Shown here: in pieces, positions 1-12,280 of the stretch | Position numbering within the stretch: position 1 is the stretch's first letter | How the letters are laid out: each line of letters starts with the position of its first letter | Source: Lutraria lutraria | Lineage: Eukaryota > Mollusca > Bivalvia > Venerida > Mactridae | Direction: 5' to 3' | Assembly (NCBI GenBank): GCA_964023205.1 | Contig: OZ026835.1 | Location: 2,993,053 to 3,057,052, forward strand | DNA length: 64,000 nucleotides | Notes under the pieces: generated by a model | Databases searched by the model: none | Told to the model about the DNA's origin: nothing | What the model saw: the letters and a program-made list of their open reading frames with translations, nothing else | Translations under genes and position numbers: made by a program

Positions 1-845
1 GAGAAGCAATTTTTGGATATGCTTGGACTGGGTCTCCCTCACAATTTGATAATTGGTTCGCAAGTTATACACATATGCTGTGTAATACTAAGACATGCTA
101 ATAAAATCGTAAAACAATATCGCTGTTTCTTCTTTCGCGTCTTAATTTATTGATATAATTGACAGATACGTATTCTTTATCAATCATCTCTGTGTTAAGA
201 CACTGGTATGATATAATTTTGCATTAAACATAGCCACTGATAATTATGAGAACGTGTTGACATTTGATACTCAATTACACAAAGTATAAAATGCTTACAA
301 ACATCGATTGGGATCACAATTAAACACAAATTATAATTCAGCATTACACCAATCAACCAATCAAATGATCGTTGTTGTAAGCTCCGCCCAATGTTCCAAT
401 TATAACCTGGCCAAATTGAGTATGAAACAAGCATGCCGCAATTTACTTTTTTATAAACAAAATTACTATTAGTTGCCATAATATTATGTGTAATTGATCA
501 TTAATATATCTATACGGAAAATGATGAGAACATACAAACATTACATTTCAGTGGCAGATATATTGATGAATATATACATTATCGCATTTCGTGTAATACG
601 TCGGTGTCGCGGAAACTGATGACAATTCATATTTATAAGCACTTCGAACGGTTAATCGATTAATCGTTCGTATGAACGAACGATTAACCGATTAGTAAAA
701 TCTTGACGAATTGACATCCCTAGTTATAAGGAAAGTACGAAAAGTGGAAAAATTCACGAAAAGCAAATTAATTAACGCGAGTCGGAAACTAGCGAAAACA
801 GCACAACTTGATCATGAACTTTTGCAATTGGATTTCTTTAGAGGT
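1..845. other. AT-rich sequence without recognisable gene
   Basis: I see no conserved reading frame, exon with good splice signals or repeat terminus here. The only structure is the short palindrome listed separately at 660-687. The open frames are short and AT-driven. Confidence 0.5.
660..687. repeat. Short perfect palindrome
   Basis: The 12-base arm TTAATCGTTCGT (660-671) is followed after four bases by its exact reverse complement (676-687). The motif TTAATCG is repeated just upstream and, inverted, just downstream, so the dyad extends imperfectly. It could be the end of a fold-back element or a chance dyad in AT-rich DNA. I assign no function. Confidence 0.6.
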
Positions 846-964
846 AGTCCATATGATAACTGACGCCATACTTGACCACTTATTTTATTCATCATACTTA
901 CCTAACAGTCTATTACTGTTGGCCATACTTGACCACTTACTTTATTAACCATACTTACCTGAAG

Positions 965-2086
965 CAGGGCTCGACACCTACTTATCTTCCATGGTGGCCC
1001 AAAGGACCACCAGCTTTTGAAACCTGCTGGTCCTACAGAATTTCAGGTGGTCCTTTCACCTATTAATATGTTATTTGTTATTTTCTGCAAAAATTCATTC
1101 TCCAAGAATTTTCAGTGGTCCATCGGACCATTCAAATTCCATGAGGTAATGGTCCTGCACAAAAAACACTGGTCTCAGGCCAGTGGACCAGTGTTCAGGG
1201 CTTGAAAATTCCACTCTCGCATTGGCGAGTTGAAGTTGGCATCGGGCGAGTAGATTTTTGTGAATGCTAGTCCGACGGGGCGAGCACAAAATCAGGCATT
1301 CAATCACCCTAAAATTAATCAGAAATTAGAAATATCTCTTTCCAATTCGATCCGAATCAATTTAGATTCACGTTTTGTTTATGTTAAATCCGCGTTCGTG
1401 AAACGCTTGCACTAGACAATAATAACTAAAAATAGATTGTTGCCCTGTACCCGGCCCTGGGGCATATTTAAAACACCGCTTCAAGTTTACAAGTTTAACT
1501 GTGACAATGCCTCATTCGCCGGCTTTTCTATTTATTTCAAGAATGGGATTTCTTACTTGACAAATTAATTGGATGCGTTGATTATTGTTGGTCTCGTATC
1601 AACGGACTCGAGTAAGTGTCAAATTCTGAATTATCTTACCATGTTACCTGTTTTCTGATAATAAACAGTGCCCGTTTTCCGAAAATGAAGTGATGACAGA
1701 AAGCAATTTCAAGTAGAAGAAGCATTCGCAATAAATATCAGTGTTGCTACTTGAAAGACGGCTTGATATGTACGCGAAGCACGGTGAACCTTAGTGATTA
1801 AAGATTAAAATGCCAGTTATAAAATCTGTATCGTTCGTGTATGTTGTAATCATTTATGTCAGCATCCGACGTAATTTTCCCGCAATCAGTCATACTTAAC
1901 AGAAGATATATATACGTCCTTTAAAGTCTTAATCATAACTTACGTTCTAAAAGTATACAAATACTTAATTTTCTTAAGGGCGAGTCGGTTCTTCTAAAGG
2001 GCGAGTAAGAATTAGCAGCTACTAGTCCTACAGGACTAGTACCACCTTGAAAATTTTTCAAGCCCTGGTGTTAGTGTCGAGTCCTG
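965..2086. mobile_element. Outer CAGGG-ended MITE with 5-bp target duplication
   Basis: The left end reads CAGGGCTCGACACC. The right end is the imperfect reverse complement, ending GTGTCGAGTCCTG. The pentamer TGAAG lies immediately outside both ends (960-964 and 2087-2091), as expected for a target site duplication. Without the element nested inside it, only about 245 bp remain, so it is a non-autonomous miniature element. CAGGG termini with short duplications suggest the hAT superfamily, in which 5-bp and 6-bp variants are known besides the usual 8 bp. The superfamily is inferred because no transposase is present. Confidence 0.75.
1196..2067. mobile_element. Inner CAGGG-ended element nested in the outer one
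   Basis: This 872-bp element starts CAGGGCTTGAAAATT and ends AATTTTTCAAGCCCTG. It is flanked on both sides by GTGTT (1191-1195 and 2068-2072). It sits entirely inside the element at 965-2086 and is therefore younger. It has no coding capacity that I recognise. Its internal segment, about 1500-1800, clearly resembles about 34560-34800, which lies inside a TA-flanked element of a different kind. Confidence 0.75.
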
Positions 2087-2200
2087 TGAAGGTCTATTTA
2101 CTGTGGCCATACTTGACCATTAACTTTATTCATCAGACTTACCTAAATGTCTATTTACTACATGGCCATGATAAATGTGCATGATAGCCAAATAATAACT

Positions 2201-4551
2201 GACACATTTGTTTTCAAGCATTGTATTTGAAAGACAAGTAGCATGGTAATGTGAAAAACAAGATTTCAACATGAATCTACTTGATTCGTATCGCTATTAT
2301 CATTTGCCATAGAATATATTATCATGCACTTGACAACTGTTCATGAGTTTGTTCAAAATGCCAAACAACAAGTAGAAGCTGCACACACAAGAGGTATATT
2401 AAAATGCAAGCTAGTAAAAATAGGGCCGTAGTTCTGCCAAATACAACAGCAACAGCCCAAAAATATGCAAATCTTGACAATATTTTTGTTTGGTCAAGAA
2501 CGCTTGAGAAATGTAGGAGTAGCAAACACCTGAAATTGTTTGATATTACATACATACAAAATAAACAACGGTACACTTGCTCACATTGTTTCACTGGCTG
2601 ACAACATTTCTGTAAAAGTTTGGTCAAATTCCCTTGTGAAATACAGAAATAGTACACACCAAAGATTATATATATAAGTATATAATATTTCACAATTATA
2701 TTAAGTATATAACATGTGAACAAATCTAGGTGACATAATTCTAACTGGAAAAGTATCAACAGGACACGAATGCCCCTGCTTCAGAGTAAGCATGAATTCA
2801 TTCAATTGAGCTGCATTTAAACCATTATTTGGCTAAAATTAAGTCAGTAACTCCTGTGAAATTCTTGGATTTTAACAGAAATCAACATATAGTTTATATA
2901 AAATGTAAACTCAATCAACAAAACACTAACTGATTGAAAAGTATTGTTTGGCTAAAGTCAAGAGGGGTCGCAAATTAAGTAGAAATATTTTAATTCTACC
3001 GAAAATCATACTCTAATTGTATCTTATTATAACACACAGTCATGTAAAAAAACTGAATTCAATCCATATTTCTTGAGTTCAATTCAATTCTTTATTGTGT
3101 TGCTTGGCTGACGGCCCATACACATGATATAATAAATTCAACATAACCATGATACAATATTAATGTTACAGTGAATAAAATTAACATAACCATGATACAA
3201 TATTAATGTTACAGTATGTAGTCATATGTTACATGTTAACAATACACACAAACATATATCACAATGAATTGTCCACAAGATAAAATCATGACAACGTAAT
3301 TTGATGCATTAATGTCACAGTCATGTTACATGTTTTACATTATACACAAATATATATCACTATAAACAGTCAACATAATTGAATTGAGACAACATAATTA
3401 TGATACACAAATGTCACAATATGTACTTATGTTACATGTTTTACTTAAACATATAATTATGTGTCACGATAAGCAGTTTAACAGAATTGAATTTAAACAA
3501 TAAATTAAGTCAATTTAAGAAAAGATTTCTTCCCTTAAATGCATAATGTAAGTACACTACAATATATCTAATAACACAATTGTTTTGACTGACATGATCG
3601 GAAACCACCATTTGGCTAGGATTTATGTCCAAAAGGGCCATAACTCAGCTGAATAATAAAAAATGGCTGAAGTAAAAAGTCTTGACAATATGCACTTCGA
3701 CTGTTTATACTCGCACAGCTATAATAAACTAATACTCATAAGTATAATTTGTCTAGAAAAACCCGAACACTTCTAGACGACAGTTTCGTGAAAGTTGGGT
3801 TGAGATGCATTGAGTAACATACAAGTTGATCAATGCCTATGCCTACTGCAGTACACTGATCTCTCTTCTGTCATGTCTAAAATTAAAAAAGCCACACCTA
3901 TATATATTTAATATTATGATTATATATTTATGAATAGTTCAGAAATCACTGTGTTGGTTAATACATAAAAACATGATATACCGGTATTCAGGAACTAAAA
4001 TTTAATTATTATTAAGTGCTGTCATAGAGCTACTAATTATTAGTAATATTACTACTGCATGCAATTAATGGAATACATGGAAGTTTGTTGCTAAGTGAAC
4101 AATTATGTTTTTTTTAAGCACACTGAGCAATGTTTTTCATCTGGTAAGACTAAAAAATGGACTTACTAAAACTTAGTGACTGTCAGATATAAACTGGATA
4201 TGGGTCATTGTTTGTTAATTTTATGTTAAGTTTACTTATGTCACAGATGGTTAGATGATATGTCTGCATGTTACCATTCATTTATGTACACTATTGAATA
4301 AACTAATGATCATTATACAACAGTGCATTGGAATATAGTATATATTGAATATTGTTACAGTTAGTTGATCTTGGTTTTACATCTTTCAAATTGGCTGTGT
4401 AACGGTAATGCTAGATCACTAAGAGGCAGATATAATAGTATTTGTATTGTTACTATTAATGACTTACAATTCAATATCAACCTATTAGCAGAAATGCGAC
4501 TTCTTGCCTCTGTTCTTTTTAGTCCGTTGTTTGCTGATGCATATTGCTTTT
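2201..4551. other. AT-rich sequence with degenerate repeats
   Basis: No gene is recognised. About 3110-3480 holds a degenerate array: the phrase CATGATACAATATTAATGTT occurs twice about 57 bp apart, and further ATGTTACATGTTTTAC-like phrases follow about 120 bp apart. The minus-strand frame near 2322-2759 is hydrophobic, low-complexity and AT-driven, so I do not call it a gene. Confidence 0.5.
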
Positions 4552-4625
4552 TATGCCCCTGGCATCTTTGATGTCGGGGCATATAGTGATTGCCCTGTCC
4601 GTCCGTCCGTCTGTATGAGGTTAAG
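4552..4625. repeat. Terminal hairpin of a dispersed repeat, truncated
   Basis: TATGCCCC (4552-4559) pairs with GGGGCATA (4576-4583), with CATC/GATG pairing inside the loop. A CCGTCCGTCCGTCTG tract follows. This resembles the other hairpin-ended repeats of the window, such as 60125, where a hairpin is also followed by GTCCGTAC. The rest of the element is not recognisable downstream, so I treat it as a truncated end. Confidence 0.55.
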
Positions 4626-4643
4626 TAGATTTTACCGTTTCGT

Positions 4644-5054
4644 CTAGCACCAATACCGCTTGTTGTTACTGTTTTCTGAGTTTTTGACTGTTGCTTGAAC
4701 CATTTCATGTTGGCACTCCTTTGCTGAAGCAGACATAATGTGGTTATTAGTTTTTTCATGTTTCACAAAGTCATCTTTCTTTGGTTTAGCTGCACTTTTC
4801 CCTGACACCCAGATATTTTTTTTCTTATTTGACATACACAGACTACATCTGAACACATTCTCATCTTTCTTAAAAACTAGCCATGAGTGGTCCTTGAACC
4901 AGTTACACTTAATGGAACGATTGTCCTCATACATTTCAAGGAATGTTTTTTTCCTAGGTGGAGTGCTCACACTAGATTCAGACTCAGTATTTTTTCTTTT
5001 CCCAACAACAAAGTCAGTAATTCCTCTCTGAATAGACATACTGCATTCAAACAT
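4644..5054 (-). CDS. hAT/ZNF862-like zinc-finger ORF, fragment
   Basis: The 136-residue frame begins at 5054 or at the second methionine (5039). It has a basic, low-complexity N-terminus (residues 10-36) and then a TTF/BED-like finger of the kind found in front of hAT-type transposases and in ZNF862-like proteins. The visible ligand pattern is C70, C73, H99 and H105, with the phrases ENVFRCSLC and DDFVKHEKTNNH. Such fingers bind DNA, usually transposon ends. The hAT catalytic domain and dimerisation region are missing. The frame ends in low-complexity residues shortly before the repeat hairpin at 4552, so it is probably truncated there. It may be one exon of a longer gene. Confidence 0.6.
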   Translation of the reverse strand: MFECSMSIQRGITDFVVGKRKNTESESSVSTPPRKKTFLEMYEDNRSIKCNWFKDHSWLVFKKDENVFRCSLCMSNKKKNIWVSGKSAAKPKKDDFVKHEKTNNHIMSASAKECQHEMVQATVKNSENSNNKRYWC

Positions 5055-5297
5055 ACACAGTCAACAAAACTTATCAATAAAATAGTTAAAACTAAAGTGA
5101 AATTATGAAACTTTTTTTTTTAATCCAAACTTGCTAATTTATAATTACTGTGCTCAATTCATTCCTTTCAAACAATTATAACAATTATATTTTTAATAAG
5201 GTCAAAAATACAAAGCATGGAACTTACCAGTGTAAACCCAACAAAGAGTCCTTCTTTCCTAAATGATAATCCCAAACAATTATAATTATACATCAAA

Positions 5298-5784
5298 AAT
5301 CAAAGTACTGAAAGTACTGTCGGACTTGATTCAAAAGAGAGAAATGTGTACCCACATCGTTCGAGCCCATACAAATATTTTAACATTTAAAATTACGGAC
5401 CGATTTTTCATTAATATTGTAATGCAGGTCATATGCATGTAGGTAAATGACATATGCTAGGGCTTTACTGTAGTCCCTTTGCTAAAATTTTAAAATGAAA
5501 ACAGCCTGATATTGGAAAGTTTAATGATTAGCACATTAATTGAAGACAATTTAATTGCATTAAAAACTCTTTATTGTATACAAAGTAGTGACCAACACTT
5601 CAGTAACAGTAAATACAAACATTGATTCTTCTGGTTTTAACACAACAGAACATGTCGCATTGAACACATTCAGGGTCACTCAAATCAAAAAGGTCCTGAC
5701 ACAGTAGAGTGAGGCCTATATGACCTATAGTTAACCCGATGTTGCATGAAATTCAGACGTGATTATGTAGTTCTGAATAATCTG
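5298..5784. repeat. Truncated copy of the AATCAAAGTACTG element
   Basis: This segment matches 60699-60823 joined to 61897-62261. It lacks the Helitron2-like insertion present in that copy, so it preserves the empty insertion site around 5403-5408 (GATTTTTCATT). It begins with the same AATCAAAGTACTGAAAGTAC terminus, and similarity stops abruptly after AATAATCTG. The right half is absent. Confidence 0.75.
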
Positions 5785-5825
5785 ACATAAAAGGAACTCT
5801 TAAACTGTAATTTTTAAAAGCAAGT

Positions 5826-8800
5826 CAGGGCCCTCATTTGACGTTTTTTGGGGCCGAAATTCGGCCCCATTCCCCTCCTAAAATCATATACTTTTTTCCC
5901 CTATTTTTGAAAAATATTCCCCTAAGGCCACTTCTTTTTTATTTTTTGGTTTACAAGAATTTTTTGGAAAAATGTCCACCGGCAGGTCGAAAAAAAAAAA
6001 AAAAAAAAAGATGCTTTGGAGTTGGTCAATACAGTAAATGCGGGGTTAGAATGGACCCTTCTACAAATATCAGTCTCTAGTTGATACAACACAGTTTGAT
6101 TTACTATCTCAGTGTTTGGTTTGGAAGCTGACTATTAGATTTACTGTATAAAGTGCAATTTTCAAGACACTAGACAGATGGATAAATGGACAGACAAATG
6201 GACTAGGGTGTCGGAAATGTACCTGTTTTTACAAAAGTTATGTGATGTGGGTTAATAGTAAATTAAACTGCAAGTACTTCACTTAGTAATACTACAGTAT
6301 AATACTCTAATCATAATAGACAGACAGAACCAAAGATAGGTCTGTTATCTGTCATAAATCACAACAGATATATTAAGTTTCAAATCATAGTTTATTTATG
6401 GACTTTTACACTCAATATTAAATAGTTCTTATAAAATATCAGAACAATTTTATGGTTTAACAATAAAATGAATTAGAATCTAGTCTACATCAGAATTAAA
6501 TAGATCTACCACTGAGCAGTAGTAAATACATTAAATAAAGTCTTAATTAGACGAAGTCTTAAAAAAACAACAGATGTACCAAATCATTCAACCTTCCGAA
6601 AATACTTCCTGAAGTTTCTTAAATATTAACATTTTAAAACCACACAATGACCAAGTCTTAAGAAACTCTATCAAACTTAAAAGCTTAATATGAATTGTTA
6701 AATTTTCTATGGCAAAGAGATATACCAGAGTTCAACATATCTAACAATGGCTATATAACATAAACATTGAAATCTACTTAAATGATAAATATCATGCCAG
6801 TAGACAAATTTAAAACATCATATATGTCTAGTGACCAACCTGTATTGAAGTATACTACTTAATAAAATATCAATCAAAAAAATATTTTTTTTACAATATA
6901 GGATGTTTTCCTGGCAAAATAAAATCTCAACTATTAAACTTTGAATACAAAAACTCAGAATTAATACTCAGTAGTAGTAGCAACTACCAAACTTTGGTGT
7001 ACTACCTAACATTGGTATGAATGACCAGAAACTGGTAGCACATTGCTACCACAAACGGTGGTAGCGACTCAGAAAAAAACATTACTGCTCTATACAACAA
7101 GGAAAAATACTATTACAATGCAATATACATACTAACCAATAAAACACTGTAAGTTCACTACGCTTCAAACTTGAATGGATTGTTTTCTATTGCTAAGAAC
7201 ATTGTACTATATATATATAAGTGATTCACTCAAAAGTCATTTAAACGTTGCAAAATTGCATTTTTACATATGTGTCATGGTCCAAAATACTAAAAATAAC
7301 CTGCATCATACCAAGAACTATTGTTAATATAATAATATATATCACTTCTTTTTCTTCTTGTTTACTTGCACTGCACTTCTTGTAATAGGAGTTTTGCCCG
7401 ACTCAAGACAACCACGACAAATGGGCCTCACAATATTGTAATTTTTCTTCACTGAATAAACTGGTTTCTGCTCACTGCCTAATACATCTTCATCCCCACA
7501 GAAAATGCAGATCGGAGTGAACTGTTGTGTCACAGCTGTATCAGAGAAAAGACGAAATTGATAATAAATGCAATGAATCAGCATAAGATAAACACTGAAA
7601 ATGTGTTCATTCAGACATAAATTAGTTATAATTAATGAGAAATTAACATTGTACTAGAAGTCAGGTCTCAAGTAAAATTGTCATAACTTCAATGATACCT
7701 TTAATACTTAGTACTTTTTTGGCAAGGATGCCTATTAAACGGACCTGTGATATTGAACATGAACTGAATATATACTGAACATATTTAATGATTAATCTGA
7801 CACACAGACTGGTTTACTGACAAGTAAAGCAGCTACATAAACAGTTGCATGTCAAATGATTTAATTTACATCCATTTAAAAACGAGCCATTCAGTGCAAA
7901 ATCTAGTGTGACATTCAAACTGTTGATATGGACCCAGATCAGCATATGCAGTCAAATAATTACTGCTTTTTAGACCATAAAGATATTGCAGAAACTGCAG
8001 CAAAAAAATAGATGCCAATGTACAAGCTGATCTGTACTGGTTGCAAAGCTAAGAATTGTTTTCTCATGATACAAAAATCAATGTATATTATTTGAATAAG
8101 AACATATACCAGAATAGTAGGTTGTTTCTATGTCAGTCCGACAAGTTAGTGTTTCTCTAACAAACACCTCACTGTATAGCTGGTGCTCCTCTGGAAACAG
8201 TGATGACCCACACGTATATGAAACTGTTTCTTGTTATCTCACTAGCTGGATAGACTGTTCATAGAGAAATAAAATATTTAATTATCTGTCCATTAAAAAG
8301 TTATATAAAAATTAAAGCATCTTTAATAAGAAAATTCTTTAGCGCTTTAAAAGTAAATCACAAATATTACCTCTGTTCTGGTAAGTGAGAGTAAGATTTC
8401 TGGGCATTCATGAGGATACGGAATACATCAGATCTTGAAGTTGACTGTTCTGTCTCAACCATATCAACTAGATCTAAAAATAATTTTCTAAATATTGATT
8501 ACACAGAAAGACACAAAATGTGATTTTAATAAGTGTGAATAAACTTTCAAAACCAACTGCAAAATAAGTATGTCAGACCATCTGAAAGACAATGCAAACT
8601 TTGAATAGGGACAAATAGTTCCTGTCAGATTTATATAAATATGTGACCTATTAAAGACAGACTGTGTTTAAGTTGTATCAAATATTATAATGTAAGAAAA
8701 TACTTTTGTATTATAAAAGCTTTTGCAAACTGTTATATGGGAGCATGGACATAATTCCGAAGTACAATCTGATGTATGTGTGGCTAAACATTGAAGTCAA

Positions 8801-10288
8801 CCATTCAATGCTGAAAGCAACACTGCTTTCCAACAGTTAAAAGCAAGTATAAATCATCTTTGTATATTAAGAATTTTTCAATATAAAAAGTTACCATTCT
8901 GTTCTGACAGCTCAACAGAAATGTACTTCATTCCAAAATCTCTCAGAACATGAATTGGAGTTGCAGATTCTATTGTTGTAAGTGTGATAGCTGCTTCTGA
9001 ATTCCTCCCTGCACTAATACTTTTCACCTGTGATTTATATATAAGAAAAAAATTAAATCATATTTATCAATTATATTCAACACATAAAACAAGTATTTTT
9101 AATAGCATTAACCTCCAAGGCAAGAATCCTAGACACAAAACACATGCTCTATACAACAGTACGAAACAAAAGAATATAAACTTGTGAATCTGTTGACAGT
9201 GTTGTTTTTAAAATGCTACTAATATTAATGTATTCCACTATGGTCCCCTCATACTAATTCAATAAATAGGACCACAGTATAGTTACTTGTTTTAGCTATG
9301 AGTTATATCGGGCCTAGCGCTGAATGTTTGTCCTTGGCACTCGTGCTGCTTGAAGCCTGTTGGGTCGCAGTGGCTTTATCTGCATTGAGATACTGGTTTG
9401 GGGCGAAAATTGGCAGAGGAATGCCATTGTTTGATAAGCAATGATAGGGATATGTATTTGTTTTTTTATCAGGAACATTGGCAGTTCAAAACATAAAATT
9501 TTAACTGTTATTAATAAAAGAGTTAATAGTAATAGAGTCAGACAAAAGGTTGAGTCCGACTCCTATTTCTTCAACAGTGTAACAAGATAAATAATTCAAA
9601 TTGCTTCATAAATTATATAAATCCAACCAGTCATGGTAAAATTTTCTTTAAATGTCTTTATTAACGACATCGAGAACAAATTGGACTCGACCAACCCGCC
9701 TTCGTCTCATGCTGGTAGCGCGAAAATGCGTGACTTTATATATTTATACATAAAATTACTACCAACCACCAAATTTTCACTCGGAATAACGCGGTGAATA
9801 GTGTTTCCCACATCCTCCGTCGCCTGTGCCTTCATGATGACCTACTTTGGTCCTTCTAACTTTAAATACCCTCGCCACGATACTTCGAAATACTCGAACG
9901 CCATTTTTTCGATTTGTCACGTGGTCTGATTCGTACCCAAAAAATTTCGAAATTTTGACGATTCGTCCCATCGGCAAAAATAAAAATGCTAAATTGCAAT
10001 TTTATTTTTTTTCCACTTTTTGAAAAAGTACGACCGCCGCTTTTGTAAACCAAGAAATTAAAAAGAAGTGGCCTAAATGATTCATATTAAGTTATTAACC
10101 TTTGATTAATAGTATATTAATGTATGTTATATATTTAAATGCAGCCATTTTAAGCTTAAAATGCTTATTGCAGGGTTATACGGCAGTTGAAAAAGATCCC
10201 CTGAAATTCCCCTTTTTCCTCAAAATGACGCGAAATTCCCCTATCTGAGGGCCCCGGGCCCTTCCCCTAAAGTGCAGCTAGGGCCCTG
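5826..10288. mobile_element. 4.46-kb CAGGG-ended element carrying spliced exons
   Basis: The termini are CAGGGCCCT and AGGGCCCTG. The pentamer CAAGT lies directly outside both (5821-5825 and 10289-10293). Inside the termini, a GGCCACTTCTTTTT phrase followed by TTGGTTTACAA occurs in inverted orientation at about 5930-5960 and about 10040-10075, which supports one element with related ends. The element contains minus-strand exons of an unclassified zinc-binding gene (7342-9027) and no transposase that I recognise. An (A)19 tract lies near 5991. An hAT-like origin is inferred from the ends and the 5-bp duplication. A related end fragment lies near 17823-17945. Confidence 0.55.
7342..9027 (-). 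pseudogene. Spliced zinc-binding gene, C-terminal exons
   Basis: Four exon-like blocks can be read on the minus strand. Block 1 is 8895-9027 (acceptor CAG, donor GTAAC) and block 2 is 8371-8473 (acceptor TAG, donor GTAATA). Block 3 is about 8110-8230 (donor GTATAT) and block 4 is 7342-7535 (acceptor CAG, stop TGA). Phases agree between blocks 1/2 and 3/4; the 2/3 junction is uncertain. Block 3 has paired cysteines (TCGSSLFP, LTCRTDIETTYYS). Block 4 has two CxxC knuckles (ICIFCGD, PICRGCLESGK) and a lysine-rich tail, so zinc binding is likely. From memory, this looks like the C-terminus of a protein repeated many times in bivalve genomes. I do not know its function. The 5-prime part was not found. 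Confidence 0.45.
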
Positions 10289-10293
10289 CAAGT

Positions 10294-12280
10294 ATCCAGT
10301 AATTTACGTTCGTATTTAGCGACTCAAATTATTATTCGTAAGCCGCAGTTTAAACATTCAACCTTCGATGTTTACCTGACATGAACTCATTCAATAAATC
10401 GAACTCCCCACACCAGTTACGATTTGCTACTAGCCACTGCGGGGAGTGAGTCTATAAATAGCAATTCAGTCATCAAACTAACACTAATTGGTGTGAATAT
10501 CATGGAAATACGCTTAGACAAGAAATCGCTTTGTAATTTTAAGAAATGTTAGAAAGGCACAAAACACACACATGGATGGTAGATTGTTGCAAATGCATGA
10601 ATACGTCCGTAGAGATGTTTCTGAACTATCGAACGAAAACCGAAAGTAGAACTACTTTTACGGCAAGATATTTTATTGGACAGTGAATATGCGGTTTGAA
10701 TTCTACGCATTTTAATATCTCATGTATCTACCGACAAGCACTTATTTAGATACATGACTCTTTCCATGTAGTTACAATAAAATGATTTGAAATATATTTA
10801 GATCTTTAGAAGTGTCAACTATATGACCATCATGACCCTCTCTACTATAGGTAAACATGTCATGAATACTTTTTGATGTGCAACTTCTTCTCCCCTTCGT
10901 AGTCTCCTCATCAAATCGTCTTCTCCAAGCTTTCTCTCCACTCCACAGTCCTTATCAATCTGTAATAAATATGTAACAACAGGCCAATTATACACTGCTA
11001 CTCGATGAAGTCTTGCTCTCTATTTTCAGTTACTCATTTATTAGGTTTTTAAGTAACATTCATACAGAATTGTCATTCGGTGATTTTTCAGCTTCAAAGG
11101 GGAATATCTATGGTGGCTCTTTTAGACATTATTTATTCTCATACAGGTACCTTGGTAGAACCAGTTACTTTCAATACTCCAGAAAGATAGCTTCTTAACA
11201 TGAAAAGCTTACCTATTAGTAATATTTCTACTGATAGCTATATTTAGGGAAAGTAATTTGATGTCATCTACTCGAACCAATTTACTATGGAGGCACCTAT
11301 CTTTAATATATAATAAAACACCCAAAGTTGCATAATATTTAATGATCATTACACCACCTCCAATTTACAATCAACATTTATCTGCAACAGATAGGAAAAG
11401 ATAATGCCTTTAAAGTTTAAAGATATAATTAACATTAAATTAACATTTTCATTCTCTGTCTTATATCATCAACAACCTCTCTATAACAACACCTTCAAAA
11501 TTTCCCTATGCTGATATTTACTATAAATTTAAACTCTGTAGAGCAACAACCTCTAAACAAAGGTCAATATTTGCAGATCCCATAGGGTGTTGCTTTGCAG
11601 AGGTTGTACTGTATATATTAAAAGTATATTTTGAAATAACAATCACATTTTGACATAAAAATACAAATTTGATTCAATCACAGTATTGTTGTATAAACAT
11701 ATTGTTGTATATACAATGTAGTATACACACTACATTGTATACATATCGATGTGGGATGATACATTATAGTTGATTTTAACACAAATTGGTCCGGTAGGTT
11801 GAGAATGCTTCTGTCATTTTTTAAAAAATTTCTATAAATATACATGTACACAATTTTGAAAGAACTACCGGTAACTAAAATAAGTCATGGTCAGTATCCG
11901 TAAACTTTGAATGTTAATACATGCTTTGATGTGGGTGTTAATGATCTTATGTTATAAGGAGGAAATCTACAGATTTCTCTTTATTGTAACTTGTGCACTG
12001 CAACCAAGTTTTTTGGAGTTTGTTAAAAGAAATTTTCGGCCTCTGCCATATTCATGATCTGTTTCCATCTTAAAAAGAAAAGAGAACAGTGAAATTTCCT
12101 TTCTTTCAAAGAAAATCTAAAATGATGGCATTCATCTTGTTTCTTCATTAATGATTAACTTTAGACCCAATAAACCAGATCAATTTTGCTTTATTCATTC
12201 AATAAGTACAGTGGTCACTGGTTTGTTTTAGTTTCTTCATTCTGTTTTCAAACATATTGTAGTATGCTTGTTAAAAATAA
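10294..12280. other. Region with one exon-like block only
   Basis: AT-rich sequence. Apart from the exon-like block at 10837-10960, I see no conserved coding signal. Short frames around 11013-11198 have no recognisable motif. Confidence 0.45.
10837..10960 (-). CDS. Isolated exon-like block, unknown
   Basis: On the minus strand a TTATTACAG acceptor is followed by a continuous frame beginning IDKDCGVERKLGEDDLMRRL and staying charged to about 10837. Composition and acceptor make it coding-like, but there is no clear donor and I do not recognise the family. It may be a leftover exon of a transposon-derived gene. Confidence 0.25.

Larger units (their letters stand above)
846..2200. repeat. Minisatellite of about 55 bp units, split by nested elements
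   Basis: Units resembling GGCCATACTTGACCACTTAC followed by a CATACTTACC end lie at about 846-960 and resume at about 2092-2200 in the same phase. The array is interrupted exactly by the outer CAGGG-ended element (965-2086), which is flanked by the duplicated pentamer TGAAG. I can see about two units on each side. Confidence 0.7.

Noticed and set aside
2322..2759. 145-residue minus-strand frame as a membrane protein
   Set aside because: Low-complexity, AT-driven hydrophobic sequence with no homology cue or splice context.
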